Source: Pyropia yezoensis
Taxonomy: Eukaryota > Rhodophyta > Bangiophyceae > Bangiales > Bangiaceae
Direction: 5' to 3'
Length of the DNA stretch: 64,000 nt
NCBI GenBank assembly: GCA_009829735.1
Contig: CM020618.1
Span: 24,537,346-24,601,345 of the forward strand
Shown: positions 30,930 to 43,646 of the stretch, in pieces
Layout: the number at the start of each line of letters is the position of its first letter
Numbering within the stretch: position 1 is the stretch's first letter
Notes under the pieces: model-generated
Database searches by the model: none
Seen by the model: only the letters and a program-made list of their open reading frames with translations
Told to the model about the DNA's origin: nothing
Made by a program: the position numbers and the translations under genes

Positions 30930-33796
30930 AGGTCAACCTTCCTCGGTCCGTCACTTGCCCCACGGATGAAGGTTTACCTTGGTGTAAGCCTCAGGTTACT
31001 TTGAAATTATCGGAGTTAGTCATCTCCTTCAAGTAAAACTTGTTAAAGGCAGTAGTCCACTTAGTGTGCCTAAGTCCGCTCCAACTTAGTGAACCTAAGT
31101 CTTGCCGAGTCCATGTGACACCCTACGTAGTAGGTATAAGCCTCACCCCCCAACAGCCGAAGTCGGTGTCGGTTGGGTTGTTACAGTGGGCGTCGTCGCC
31201 TCATGTAAGGCATGAGAAGTTGGCGGGGTATATTCGCCGCCTGTTCCCAGGTGGGTGAGTCGTATCCGACCCACATCACCTTGACGTACCAGGGTCCTGG
31301 TAGGTCCGGGTCGGTGTGTCCGACCACGCTCTCTACTTGGTATGGAATCCCATCCGGCCCCACCGGGTCATCTGACCGGTGGGTTGTAAGAGCTTCATGT
31401 AGCACTCCAGCCGGTACCCGCTGAGGCTGTTCCGGCTTCGGAGCAGGTGTCACATCATTGAGATTGATGCGTCGTATCTTCGTATCGGAGTGCATGATTA
31501 CAGAGTGATCATCTCTGTGTAGGATCTGGTACGGTCCCTTGACCGGTTGCATAAGCATGTTCCCTCGGAGCTTCTGGTGTCTGATGTAGACCCAGTAACT
31601 TGTTACCAGGGTTGCGTTGCGTACCCGTAGTCGGGCGTCGAAGTTCTTCTTGTATCGAAGTTGTGTACGGTCAAGGGCACCCTTGAGCTTAGGTATTATC
31701 CACGATAGCTTGGCCAACCAAGCTAAGTGGATCCGTTCGGCCGGTCGGCCCTTCGGTATGCCATACCGAGTGCATCTGCCCGGTGGCAGCGTCAGATTAC
31801 CGACGCCCATTGGCATGACCCATTCCAGTGGAGCAATGCTGGTACTTCGGTGGGGCCCGGCATTGTATGCCAGTTTCAATACGGACAGAAGCCTGTCCCA
31901 CCTGTTCTTGAGTTCCGCCACATAGCATTGGAGCCTCTTCACGATGGTGCGGTTGAACCGCTCCACCTGCCCGTTGGATTGCGGGTGGTAGTCGGATGCC
32001 CGACGTGGTTCGATACCGAACATGCCCATGACCTTAGTGCAGAATGCTGACGTAAGGTTTGCTCCGTTCTCGGAGAGGAGCTGCTTCATTTCTCCGTAAG
32101 CACCTATCCAGTGGTCAACGACTGCGTTCATGATCGTGTAGGCCGTGTCGTTCGGGATCGCTACTGCTCGTGGCAGCTTAGTAAAGCGGTCCGACATAAC
32201 CAGGATGTACCTGTTCCCTTCTTCCGTTACCGGAAGTGGCCTGAGTATGTCGATAGCGACTTGCTCGTTGGGCCCATCCGGGGGGAATAGTTTGATAGCG
32301 GATGCCCGGCGATGAAGACTCATACGATTCCGTGCACACGGGTGGCATCCCCGCACGTGGTCGACTACGTCGACGGCCATTGCTGGCCAGTAGAAGAACC
32401 TCCGCATTGCTGCGAACATGCGCGAACCCCCCGGGTGTCTGGCTGTAGGGTTCTCGTGTTCTCGTTCCATGACGGCTTGTCGTAAGGACACGGGAACCAC
32501 GACTTGATGCCGTCCATCGGGGGGTGCCCGCCGGTATATGAGTCCGTCCTCATTCTCGGAGAAGATGCCGGCCGTGCCGGCCAGGAGGTTAGCGCGATGG
32601 CGTCTACAGTCATCGTCATTGGCCTGTGCCTCGCGGAAGTCCGCGAGGGTTAATGGGCACGCAAGGTGTGCCATGCTATGGTCAACCATACCTTGGGTGG
32701 CATTACCCACCATGCAAACCGGTACAACAGGGATGTCCTCGTCCACCTTTCGGGTATCCCCGCTCGGTGTGTCGAGTCGCGACAGCGCGTCTCCCAGATG
32801 ATGGGTAGAGCCGGCCTTACATATGGTCCGGTAGCCGTGCTCGGCCATCTTCAGCCTCCACCGGGCTAGCCGTCCATGGCTGTCGGAATCCTTGTCACCG
32901 AGGTTGAGAAGCCATAGTAAAGGTTCGTGGTTGGACCTCACGATGAACCTGTATCCTTCCAGGTATGGCCGGAGCAGTTGCACTGCACATATAACTCCGA
33001 GGCACTCGCGCTCGGTGGCACTATAGTTATGCTCAGCCGGGTTGAGTGTCCTGCTACCCCTCCGGATGTCGGTCCGGGATAGCATTATGGGTACCGATGA
33101 TGGTCTCTCCCTGTAACAGTGTGCATCCCACTTGGGTATTGCAGGCATCGACGTCGATGACGAAGGTCCCGCGTCTATGCGGCAACGCCAGCACGGGTGG
33201 GGCTAGCAGAGCTTGCTGGAGCAGCTCGAATGCCTCTCCCTCGCTGGGCGAGGGAGGTTGGAGTACCTTTGGCAAGGCGCTGCTCGTCAGAACCGTTAAC
33301 GGTTTGGCTATACGAGCGAAGTCCTTGACGAACCGTCGGTATACGTTGCACATCCCCAGGAAGCTTTTCAGCTGTGTCTGGGTGGTTGGGTATCGCGCAT
33401 CCCGGAGTGCCCGGGTATTAGCTTCGAGCACTCCCAGTTTACCTTGTGTGATCTGGTGACCCAGATACTCGACGGTCTACTGAAAGAAGGCGCACATCTT
33501 GAGGCGCAGGGTTACCCCGGCGTTCCGCAAGAGGGTCAGTACCTCGTCGACATGTTGCACATGGTCATCCTTGTTACGCGAGAAGACGATGACATCGTCC
33601 AGGTACACCGGGAAGTTACGCCACTTCATTCCCGACAGAATAATGTCGATGGCCCGCTGGAATGTGGCGGGGGCGTTGGACAATCCGAAGGGCATCCTTA
33701 GGAACTCTTACACTCCACTGTGACAGACGACCGCCGTCTTGGGGATATCCTCCTCAGCCACTGGGATCTGCCAGTACCCAGCATTGCAGTCGATAG
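30930..33796 (-). mobile_element. Ty3/gypsy chromovirus, family Z, truncated copy
   Basis: Minus-strand 3' half of an element. From high to low coordinates: reverse transcriptase from the LDCNAGYWQIP region at the edge near 33.79 kb, RNase H near 32.9 kb, integrase with zinc-binding and DDE core at about 31.9-32.6 kb, and a chromodomain (YVKVMWVGYDSPTWEQA) at about 31.2 kb. About 250 bases after pol (from TGTAACAACC, minus strand) also occur after pol in the plus-strand Z copy and probably hold the 3' LTR, whose exact end I could not fix. The 5' part is lost where the X LTR starts at 33797. It is broken, with at least one break besides the truncation. Confidence 0.85.
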
Positions 33797-34265
33797 TGTG
33801 GCAAAAACCTCTCGCACACACGACACCCAAGTTGGGGCGGTGTACAAGGGCTGCCTCCCGTGTCGGGGGAACCGGAAGAAGTGCAAGTCGCACACACTCT
33901 ATCCCTGTTGTGGGGCAATCCCCCCACTGACAAAAAAAGAAAATGGCATGTGGTCCAACAGTTTCTTGGTTGGGACGGGGAAGCAGGGCCAAGCCCCGCT
34001 GTCCCTCCCCTTATCCCCCCAGCGTCCCCTCAGAATCTCGCCACTCAGAATCTCCCGCCCCAGCACCTGCCCACCGGGCCACACGAAAATTCAAGACGAT
34101 AAATGCAAAAAACCTCAAATCCAAGTTGGATTTACTACTAAGCTAACTATCCAAAACTTAGGGAATACGGACCCAAATGCAGGGGGAGGAACGGGTCAGG
34201 CTAGTGGCCTGCCGCCCCTTGCATGGCACGTGTTGCCCTCCTACCTGGGGGTCAATACTGCCACA
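33797..34265 (-). repeat. 3' LTR of X copy D (469 bp)
   Basis: TGTGGCA at 33797 to TGCCACA ending at 34265; matches the LTR of copy A. The five bases before it (GATAG) have no matching copy after the other end of the chimera. Confidence 0.9.
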
Positions 34266-37200
34266 CTCCCCTCTCCTCAGTTCCGATCGACCCGGTCGGC
34301 CCTGTGAGGGGGTGCGTAAACGCACGTCTCGGCGTTGGGGGCGCGACTTGCTGTCCCCCCTCGAGTACGTAACGTGGACGTGGAGGCGGTCACGTTGACC
34401 GCCCCTCTCCTCAAGCTTGCCTACTCGGCAGCTTGCTCTCTCCGGTTCTCACTTCACCACCACCAACACATCCCCTTCACCTTCCCCTTGGCCGCCCCAC
34501 GCTGGGGAGGCCACCCATCTACCCACGATCCGAGCCCCCCTCAACTCGAGGCGGGTCTCGTGCCGCTGCAACCAGGGCGTCTCTCCCCAACTTGGAAAGA
34601 GCCATGGCGACCCTGGGGGTTGAGACCGACTCTCTGGATGAACGTATGGAGGACACCTCCTACGGTGCAGCGCCCGCCGGGACTTCCGGCGGGGGCTCCG
34701 CGATCGCTCCGGGGGATGGGACTCCCGCGTCACCCGGCTTTGGGTTGACGGCGGTATCTCCCCCGGAGGCGGGACAAGTTGTCCCACGTGAGGCCTTGGG
34801 GCGGTGGTTCTACCCTGCTTGGCCTCTTGAATGAGGAGGGGTTGACTGTTCTTCGCTGTGGCCGACTTGGCACAGCGATGAGTCGGGCATGGGACTGCCT
34901 ACGGGAGAATTATCCCCGTAGGGTCGGGTTCCCTGCCGGCTTCAGGACGGACCAGTTTGTCTTCCTGGACGATGACGAAGTCGAAGACGTACAGCGGGCC
35001 AAGGCCATGGTGGACCGCGGGGGAACTACCCCGGGTCCCGGCGACTTGTCGACCTTTACTTGGGACGCGGTGGCAACTCGCCCCCCGTACCTTCACGAGG
35101 CCGATCCGCACACTCATCACTTTGATGTGCGGATGGAGAAGGACTTCCGACGAGGTCCCTACTTGGTGACCTCGGCTCAACTTGAGTTTCCGCAGCAGTC
35201 CGCAGCTAGTAAGAAGGAGCACTACCCCAAGAAGCCCGAGTGGTGACCTCAAGTTGAGGTCCCCTACGGGTTCCCTGCGTTGCTACCACGGTTGCTCGAC
35301 CACTTCGGCTCCGTCATGTTGACGGCTAGCCCGGATCACCTGGTGTGGGCCATGTTGGCAACTCAGGGGCTCCTCGAGGTCATGTCGACCTGAGTGTCTT
35401 GTGTCCAGCGGCGGGGATGCTCTTGCATCTTCCCCTTCGGCTTATCTAAGGATTGGAACAGCTCACCCCTCAGCTAGTTGCTGAGGGGTGCTCATCAGGA
35501 CAACTCACTCTACTTGAGGAGATGCTCCATCTCCACAAGTTCATCGAGTGGGAGAGCATCGAGCACAAGTTGCGCCGCCCCACCCGCGGGCCCAAGGACG
35601 ATGGCGCACTTCGCCAGATCGTATTGGTCGGTCGTGAACTTCACGACGGCCGTGTGGTACTACGAGAGGGGCTGGGCATCGGGGACTACCCGTATGCCCC
35701 GGGGGTGGATCGCCACACTGCGCCGCCCCCGGACAAGGCCATAGTAATGGCCGTGCCCTCTCACGATGACTATATGACTCAACCCACTGCGGGGGCCCCG
35801 AGCAGGAGTCGCAGTTACACTCGGGCACCGCCACCTCGGCGTGCCCCTCCGCTTCCTCCTGTTCCCTACCAGCCGCACGGGGACATCCCGATAAGCGTGG
35901 CCGTTGAGTCGTCCACTCCGGTGTCCCCCAACTTGAAGGCCACCGTTCTGACGGTTTATCCCCAGTTGGTGTTACCGGCCACGCCTCTGACCTCAGAGAT
36001 GATGATCACCACGTTGGTGCGCACCATTTCCTGGTTGGCCGCGTCAACCGCATCCCTTCAAGTTTCCGAGACTCCTCAACTTGAGGAGCGCGTTCGTACT
36101 GCGGTGGCGACCGCGAGTCGGTGGCGGGGTTTATAACGGCCGAGTTGGCTCTCATCGGGGCTATTGTGCCCCGACCAGCCTCACTTGGGCTTGGCAAACG
36201 TCGGGCGAGCCGGGCATACTCGCCTCCTCGCCGTCGTCGCCGACTCTCGCGGCGCTCTCCCTCCGTATCGGAAGACGAGTTGTCTTATTCCGTCTCGGAG
36301 TCCTCTACCCCGTCAGAGTCGGAGTCGGTCCGGCGTCTGCGTCGCCAACTTGCGCGCAAGACCAAGCAGAAGGGTAGCCGCGGTCGTCGCCACTTGCGCG
36401 ACCGTGAGGGGCGCGACGGTTCCGACTTGGAGCCGCCGGCCCCGCCGACTGGTGGGGAACGTTATCGGCGTGGGTCTCGCCGCTCGCCTCCACGTGAGGG
36501 CGAGGGCCGTGGGGTTGGAGAGTCTAGCATGCATGCCTAGTTGGCAGCTGCCTTCGTTGTGAGAGTGTGAGGGTTAGGGCTGTAGTTAAAAGTTACTCTG
36601 CGTACCACTTCGACTTGAAGCACTCTCCGGGCACTGTTACTCGGCCTTCCCTCCCGTTGAGGGGGGGCTGTTTGGGTCTATATCATTCCGGGCACAGTAT
36701 GCCCGGACCTTCTCAGCGGGAAGGTCCTCCACATATTCCCACGTATCATCCTTGGCCTTATAGCCGAACCAACGCACCCTCAACATGAGGCGGTTAGTGT
36801 CCTCATCCCAGCCGTGGTCGATGAACTTATCGAACACGTACTCCTGCGGACCATGTATGGCCGCAGGCAGCGAGGGCAGCCGCTACGCTTCCAACGCACG
36901 CGCCCAAGCTGGGTCGATTGCAGGCGGTGGTGCAACTTTGACCACGTCCTGTCCGTTTACTGTGCGGACCCCATCGTCACTTTCGATGGTGAACCGCCGC
37001 CCATCAGTACGAAGGACCTGGTACGGCCCCTTCGTCTGGAATACCAACTTACCCCCAGTTGGGGTGTGTGAGTGAACCAGTACTCAGTCTCCCTGCTCGG
37101 GGATATGCTTAGCATTACGCACCTTTTTGTCAAAGGTACGCTTGTAGCGCTTTTGTGCTTTGTCCATCTCAGCCCTGACTTTAGGGATGAGTTTTTCAAG

Positions 37201-38545
37201 CCTAGCAGCGAACTCCGCCTTACTCTCAGTAGGAGTAGGCGTACTGCCACCATCCTCCCTAGTTTGGAGCGGCCGCCGCACGGCGATAGACCGCACGCGA
37301 CGGGGAGTCACATAAGCGAGGGGTACTTCCCCGGTAGATGAGTGAACCTGCGAATTGTACGCAGTGGTAAGAATAGAAATGTATTGGTCCCACGTTTTCA
37401 CGTGCACACTCACATAGTAGCGCAGCTGCCGAACAATAGTTTTGTTGAAGCGCTCCACCTGCCCATTACTTTGTGGGTGGTATGGGGTAGCATAGTTTGC
37501 CTTAACCCCCAACATATCCAGCACTCCCTGAAACAGCACGGACGCAAATTGCGGTCCATTGTCCGATAGTGTACTATCCGGGATGCCATACGCGGCAACC
37601 CAGTGATCTAGGAAGGCTGACACGACCGACATGGCCGTGATCTCTGCCAGTGGGATCGCTCGCGTAAGTTTCGTGAAGCGGTCACAGATGACCAGGAGGT
37701 ACTGGTTGCCCTCCTCGGTCACTGGCAGTGGCCCAAGGATGTCCATTGCCAACGCGGCAAAGGGCTCCTTGGCCGGGAACAGTAGCATAGCCTTAGTAGG
37801 CCGCCGTTCCATCAGACAGTTCTGTGCACAACTTGTGCAGGCAGCCACCCAACTATAGATGTCCACCACCATGGACGGCCAGTAGTACCTGGTCCTCAGG
37901 GTCTGGTAGAGTTTACTAGACCCCAGGTGTCCACCGGTGGGAGCGTTATGCTCCCTCTCAAGAATACTGTCCTTTAGAGACGCGGGGAGGACAAGTTGTT
38001 CGGTCCCCTGGAATACCCCCCTCCTCAAGAGGAGGCCATCGTCCCCGATAAAGAACCGCGTCTCCGCCACCGTATCCAGTGCATCCCTCTGCGACTTGCA
38101 GAAGGGATCCTCGGCCTAGGCCTTCACCACCTCGTCCAGGGACAGGGGCAAGTACTTCTTGTTCCCTGGCGCCTCGGGGTTCAACGCCTGACCCGAGCGC
38201 ATGACTACCCCCACTATGGGGATATCCTCATCGACTGGGTTAGTGTCCAGCCCCTCGGTAGGTACCCGAGAGAGGCCGTCGGCAAGGGCGTGTTGCCTGC
38301 CAGGTCGGTACTCAATATCAAAGTTGAAGGGTGCCAGTCGCACCCTCCACCGGTTGAGACGAGTGTTCGTACAATCCGTCTTGAAGATGAACTGCAACGC
38401 GCGGTGGTCACAGCGGATGAGGAACTTCTCACCCTCTAGGTAGTGACGAAGTGACGTCACCGCCCACACCACTGCGAGTCCTTCCAACTCGGTGACTCCG
38501 TAGTTCTTCTCGGCCGAGTTCAGCCCCTTGCTGAAGTGTCCCACT
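33797..38545 (-). mobile_element. Family X copy D, 3' half fused to Y
   Basis: 3' half of an X element: 3' LTR 33797-34265, a decayed copy of the extra antisense gene on the plus strand (about 34.6-36.5 kb), then chromodomain (about 36.7 kb), integrase and RNase H on the minus strand up to about 38.54 kb. There it switches to family Y. Compared with copy F, both the antisense gene and pol are broken, with several breaks in all. The LTR sits inside the reverse transcriptase of the neighbouring Z copy. Confidence 0.85.
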
Positions 38546-41500
38546 GGCAAGCGCCGAGGGCTCACAAAAGTCATTGGGGCTACCCCAGTGCTCGAATGCA
38601 CCTGCATATTATATGCAGTCGTCAGGAGGGACACATAGCGATCCCATTCCCGCGGGTGCTCGGACGAATACGTCCGTAGCTGCCGCATGATTGTCTTGTT
38701 ATACCGTTCCACTTGACCGTTGGTCTGTGGGTGATACGGAGTCGTATAGTTTGTGGAGATCCCTAGGAGCCCCATGACTACTTGGAAATAGACGGCCGCA
38801 AACTGAGGTCCGTTGTCCGTCAGAGTAGAATCCGGGATGCCATAGGCAGCCACCCAATAATCGATAAACGCAGAGGCTACCCCAAGGGCAGTCGTGTCCG
38901 ATAGTGGGACCGCCCTCACCAGTTTGATGAACCGGTCGCACATCACCAGGAGCATGGTGTGCTCATTCTCCGTCTTCGGAAGAGGACCCAGCAAATCCAT
39001 GGCCACTGATTGGAATGGCTCATGGGCGGGGAAAAGCTTCATAGGAGACTTATGCCTCCTATCCGATATGCGGTTCTTGGTGCATCCTGGGCAGTTATAG
39101 ACATACCCGGATACATCCGCCACTAGGGCCGGCCAATAAAAATACTGGCGCATCGTCCTGTACATCTTCCGGGAACCTGGATGACCCGCCGTAGGCGCAT
39201 CATGATACATTTCCAGAACACGCTTCCGCAGCGATTCCGGGATGACCCATTGGTCATTCCCCCCGAGTAGGGAGTGGCGACTTAGTACACCATCGTCATC
39301 TTCAAAGAAGAAGGCGTTCCACTGCCAACGGGCATCCTTTGGAGGGATGAGAGGCCCCTCCATCCGGCGTTGCTTGCAAAATTCATCAGAGACCTGGGCC
39401 TCAATGAGCTCTCGAAGCGCAATCTTCCCGAGGCCCTTAGGGCTTCGGTCTGTGAGGGCCTTTGCTGACCGGGTCACCGCCAATACGGGTATCTGGTCTT
39501 CCAAAGGTGTCCTATCCAAGCCATCCGTGGGAAAGCGAGACAGGGCATCAGCCACTTTGTGGTCCTTCCCCGGTTTGTGCTTAATTTGGTACGAGAATTC
39601 CGCCAAGCGAAGCCTCCAGCCCGTAAGGCGTCGATTAGGGCTATTGCTTGTCATCACAGAAGTAAGAGCAGAATGGTCACAGCGCACCAGAAATTCGGAT
39701 CCTGCCAAGAAGGAACGCAGGTAGGTCACTGACCATACCACTCCGAGTGCCTCAATTTCTGTGGCACAATAGTTCCGTTCGGCCGGGGATAGACCCCGAC
39801 TAAAATACCCGACGGGGAGATACTCCCCGTCCTCTTGTTGTTGCAGCAAGGCACAGCCCAGCTGCTCATAGCTGGCGTCTACCTCCAAAATATAATGGGC
39901 TCCCTCCCGAGGGATGGCCAAAATAGGAGGCTTCAATAGGCAGTCGCGAAGCTCCTCGAACGCCGCTTGAGTCTCTTCCGTAGGAGGAGGTAGTTCCTTC
40001 GCTAGGTGCGTACTAGTCAGCACGTTCAGCGGTCGAGCGATACGGGCAAAATTCGGGACAAACCTTCGGTATACCCCGCACATGCCCAAGAAGCTCTTCA
40101 GCTGCGTTTGTGTACGCGGATAATGCAACCCCTTCAGGGCTTTGGTATTCTTCTCATTCACGGCCACCCGCCCTGGGCGGATGACATGTCCCAAATATTC
40201 GACCTCCCTCTGAAAGAGGTGGCACTTGGACGCCTTCAGCGACACGCCGTTCTCCTTGAGGAGACTCAAAACGTGTTCCAAGTGGTGCAGGTGCTCCTCG
40301 TCAGAAAAAGAAAAGACGATAACATCGTCTAAATATACGAGGCAGGTCTGCCACTTCACACCAGCCAGGATAATATCCATAGCTCTCTGGAACGTCGCTG
40401 GAGCGTTGCAGAGCCCAAAGGGCAACCGCGTACATTGCCATATGCCCTTATGGCACGTAGATGCCGTCAGGTGCTTATCCTCTGGTGCAATAGGAGTTTG
40501 CCAATATCCAGCGTTACAATCTAGGGTGCTAAACACCCTGGCCTCCCCTAGGGAGTCCAAGCATTCATCCATCCTTGGGATGGGATATGCGTCCTTCACC
40601 GTGACGAGGTTGAGCCGCCGGTAGTCAATACAAAACCGGGGCGTACCGTCCGACTTCGGGACGATTACTACGGGACTAGCCCACTCGCCCTCGGCGGGTT
40701 CAATAACGTCGAGTTTTCGCATCCGTTCCACTTGTTCCCCTTCCAACTGGCGATGCTTGTGCCCCGCTTTGTAGGGACGTTGCCTTACCGGGGTTGCCCC
40801 GGGATTTAAGCGCATACGGTGCACGGTATTCTTGATGAGTCCAAGAGTACCATCCCATAGGGATTTGTATTTCTCCACCAGCTCCAAGAGCTGGCCACGT
40901 AGGGCTTCAGGAACCTCTCCCAGGTCAACCTCAGAATGGGCGCCCTCCTCCTTCACCGCAGGACCTTCGCTCAGCTACTGCATCTCTTCTTGAGAGACGC
41001 TCAATATAGGTCCCAGATAAGATGATATTGACGCCACCACCGTCCCAACGGGAAGGCGGACCATCCTTGGCGTAGGATTCATCATTTGTACGGTGTACGG
41101 GGCGTCCCGGTTTAGCTCCGCGGGGCCGTTTGCCACGTAAACACCGTACTTGGAGGCGACACGGGGCTGCCCGGAAATAATCCCGTGGCCTTGGAAATTC
41201 CCTCGCACCTTCACATGAGAGATAACCCCAGGCTTCAGCCTCAACTTGTGACACAAGGTGAGTTTTGCGGTCTTGACCTGTGGACAAGCGCACACAGGGT
41301 TCCACTTAATGGGACCCGTTTCCACATCCTCCATATCCCGGAGAATCGGGACAACCATCCCTGTCTTGAGGGTCACCGTCTGGTCCTCACAGGAGATGGT
41401 TTTCACCTCGGTGTCACCAAATGAATAATTTCCTAATATGACGGGTACCGCCATATTATCGATCACTCCAAAGCAGACGTAGGAGACTTGGTCTCCCACT

Positions 41501-41809
41501 TGTACGCCCAAGCGTACAGTTCCTCGAATGGGGAGCCATCCCCCATTCAGGTCAAAGTACAATATATTCTCCAGCTCTCCTAGAGGCTGGAGCCCCATTC
41601 CCTTCGGGAGCAAGGAGCTTCGAATCAAGGAGGGCCCGCTGCCGGTATCCAGGACAGCGTGCAAATAATCGCGCAAATAACATTTTCCCGTTTGACCCCC
41701 TTAGGGAGTGCCAATAATGCAGGGATGTTCGTTGGGGGGCGGCGCAAAATCCTCTTAGGCCCCCCCGTATCAGGGGACGTAGTGGGAGAAGCTCTAGGGG
41801 GACCGCCCC

Positions 41810-43531
41810 TTACGCGTTTCCCGAAGATGAGGAATCAGAGGAACTCCCCTTGGGGGAACTCGGTCGATCTACCTTCCCCTTCGGGGAGGGCGTGACCGCA
41901 GCAATTGCCCCGCCAGTGCGGGCGGAGTCACGGGCCTCCTTGCGCTCCGCGCGCGCCTTGGCAATCTGTGCTCGAGTCGCCTCCGGGAGGTGTGGACAGT
42001 TTGACATCCAATGGGAGGTACTATTACAGACGTGGCAGGGGAAGAGTTCCCGCTTCCCGTCCGTCCATCTGGACCCCCCAGAGGGTCGATAATCCTTGCG
42101 GGAAGAGCCAGAGGCCTCCCCCACCTCCTGGGGTGACGTTGCAACTGCCGCCAGAGTCCGACGCGCCATGCGGCGAGCGTTACGCTCCGCGTCTTCTTTC
42201 GCCTTTAACTCCTTGGCGGCGGCTTGAACCCGCCGCCGGAAATCTCCTGCCCGTTGGGCATACTGTACCACCAGCTCAATAGGAGCATGAGGGTGGTCAG
42301 CTACGTAGTTCCGTACCTCGTGCCGAATTTCCCACCAGGTGCCCTGCATAAAGCGGGCTCGGACCTGGCCCGAGGTTTGTATATATCCACACTTCGCGTG
42401 GAGTTCCATGAGGCGGCGGTGGAACGCCGTCTCCATCTCATCCTCCTCTTGAGAGGCACCATTAAAAATGGCCTCCTGTTCATTCAGGAGATGCTCATCT
42501 GCGTATGCGCGCAGAAGCCAATTCACCAGTTCCAAATAGGAGGTCACCTCCCCAGTGCGCCGGCCGTCATCGACGGACGGGCGAATTCGATAAAGGCCCC
42601 TCTTCAAGGGATCCTTAGTAAATTCCGGGAGGAGAAGCAAAGCTCGCCCCTCTGAGAGGCCATTGTCATTTGCCGCTTTTACAAAGCGGTTGAGAAATTC
42701 GAAGACTCCCAGAGGAGGGTCTCCCCCCCATTCACAATCGCGACCAAATATACTGGCCAGGTCCTTTCGCTTCTTACCCAGGCCTTGGGCCTCGGCTCCC
42801 GATGCTCGGTTGTCTTTGTTCTTGAGAGCATATGTCTCACAGTCCAGCAGGCTCGCATAACGGTCGTATGCCGGAATAATTTTGGGGGGAATCTCCCGTA
42901 GAGGGACTCGCCCCGGTCCTGCCTGAGCGGAAACCGCTCGGACTACAGGTCGCGGGCGCCGACGGCGCTCGAGAGGCGAAGCCTCCCCTCTGGAATAATC
43001 CGAAGTCGACTCAGATGAAGAACTGGGCTGCCGGCCACGCTGGCGCTCCCGTTTCTGCACACTTTGCTCCACAAAACTCAACCGTTGGTTGAGTGGAGTC
43101 AGCAGGCCGCTAACAGCCTCCACCATCGCTTTCTTCCATTCCTCCGTAGGAGTATCCGATCCAGGGGCCACAAACGCTCGAGGTGTCTCCTTAGGAGACG
43201 ATGCCCCCGTGAGGGGAACCGGAGGGGTGGGCGTTCCCTCAGAATCCACCCCCGCAAAGGGGAGAATCCCAGGAAAATTGCCGAAGCCGGTTGAATGCCC
43301 TCCCTCGCGCTTCCCGCGCGGCTGGGAATACGGTTCGCCCGATGGGCCCTCCGAACCGATTGCCAGCGGGGGTAGCCGGGTATTCACCCTACGGGTGCCC
43401 AGGTCATCAATTCCAGCCCCTTGGGCGCGCGGAGGAGCAGCGCCTCCAATCGCGCTCTCCTTCGTCGCGGATGAACCGCCCTCCAGGACTCCCGTCTCCC
43501 CCTGAGGGGGATTCTGCTCGTTACCAGACAT
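41810..43531 (-). CDS. Gag of family Y
   Basis: Begins at the ATG at 43531 (MSGNEQNPPQGETGVLEGGS). The N-terminus is Pro/Gly/Ser-rich, with an Arg-rich patch before the capsid-like region (LLDCETYALKNKDNRASGAE, then PPLGVFEFLNRFVKA). A CCHC knuckle (CHVCNSTSHWMSNCP) precedes a Lys/Ser-rich acidic tail ending SSDSSSSGNA. It shares the DCETY and VFEFL blocks with W and X gag but is clearly more distant from both than they are from each other. Confidence 0.85.
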   Translation of the reverse strand: MSGNEQNPPQGETGVLEGGSSATKESAIGGAAPPRAQGAGIDDLGTRRVNTRLPPLAIGSEGPSGEPYSQPRGKREGGHSTGFGNFPGILPFAGVDSEGTPTPPVPLTGASSPKETPRAFVAPGSDTPTEEWKKAMVEAVSGLLTPLNQRLSFVEQSVQKRERQRGRQPSSSSESTSDYSRGEASPLERRRRPRPVVRAVSAQAGPGRVPLREIPPKIIPAYDRYASLLDCETYALKNKDNRASGAEAQGLGKKRKDLASIFGRDCEWGGDPPLGVFEFLNRFVKAANDNGLSEGRALLLLPEFTKDPLKRGLYRIRPSVDDGRRTGEVTSYLELVNWLLRAYADEHLLNEQEAIFNGASQEEDEMETAFHRRLMELHAKCGYIQTSGQVRARFMQGTWWEIRHEVRNYVADHPHAPIELVVQYAQRAGDFRRRVQAAAKELKAKEDAERNARRMARRTLAAVATSPQEVGEASGSSRKDYRPSGGSRWTDGKRELFPCHVCNSTSHWMSNCPHLPEATRAQIAKARAERKEARDSARTGGAIAAVTPSPKGKVDRPSSPKGSSSDSSSSGNA

Positions 43532-43646
43532 CACTACGACCGCGTTCCCTTAGGGAAGACAGAGCACAACCACAGAAGGAGTACAAAGAAGGGGTAGACC
43601 CCTTTGGCCAGAAGGAACCTAGTCCCTCCCCCGCTTATCCACCAAA

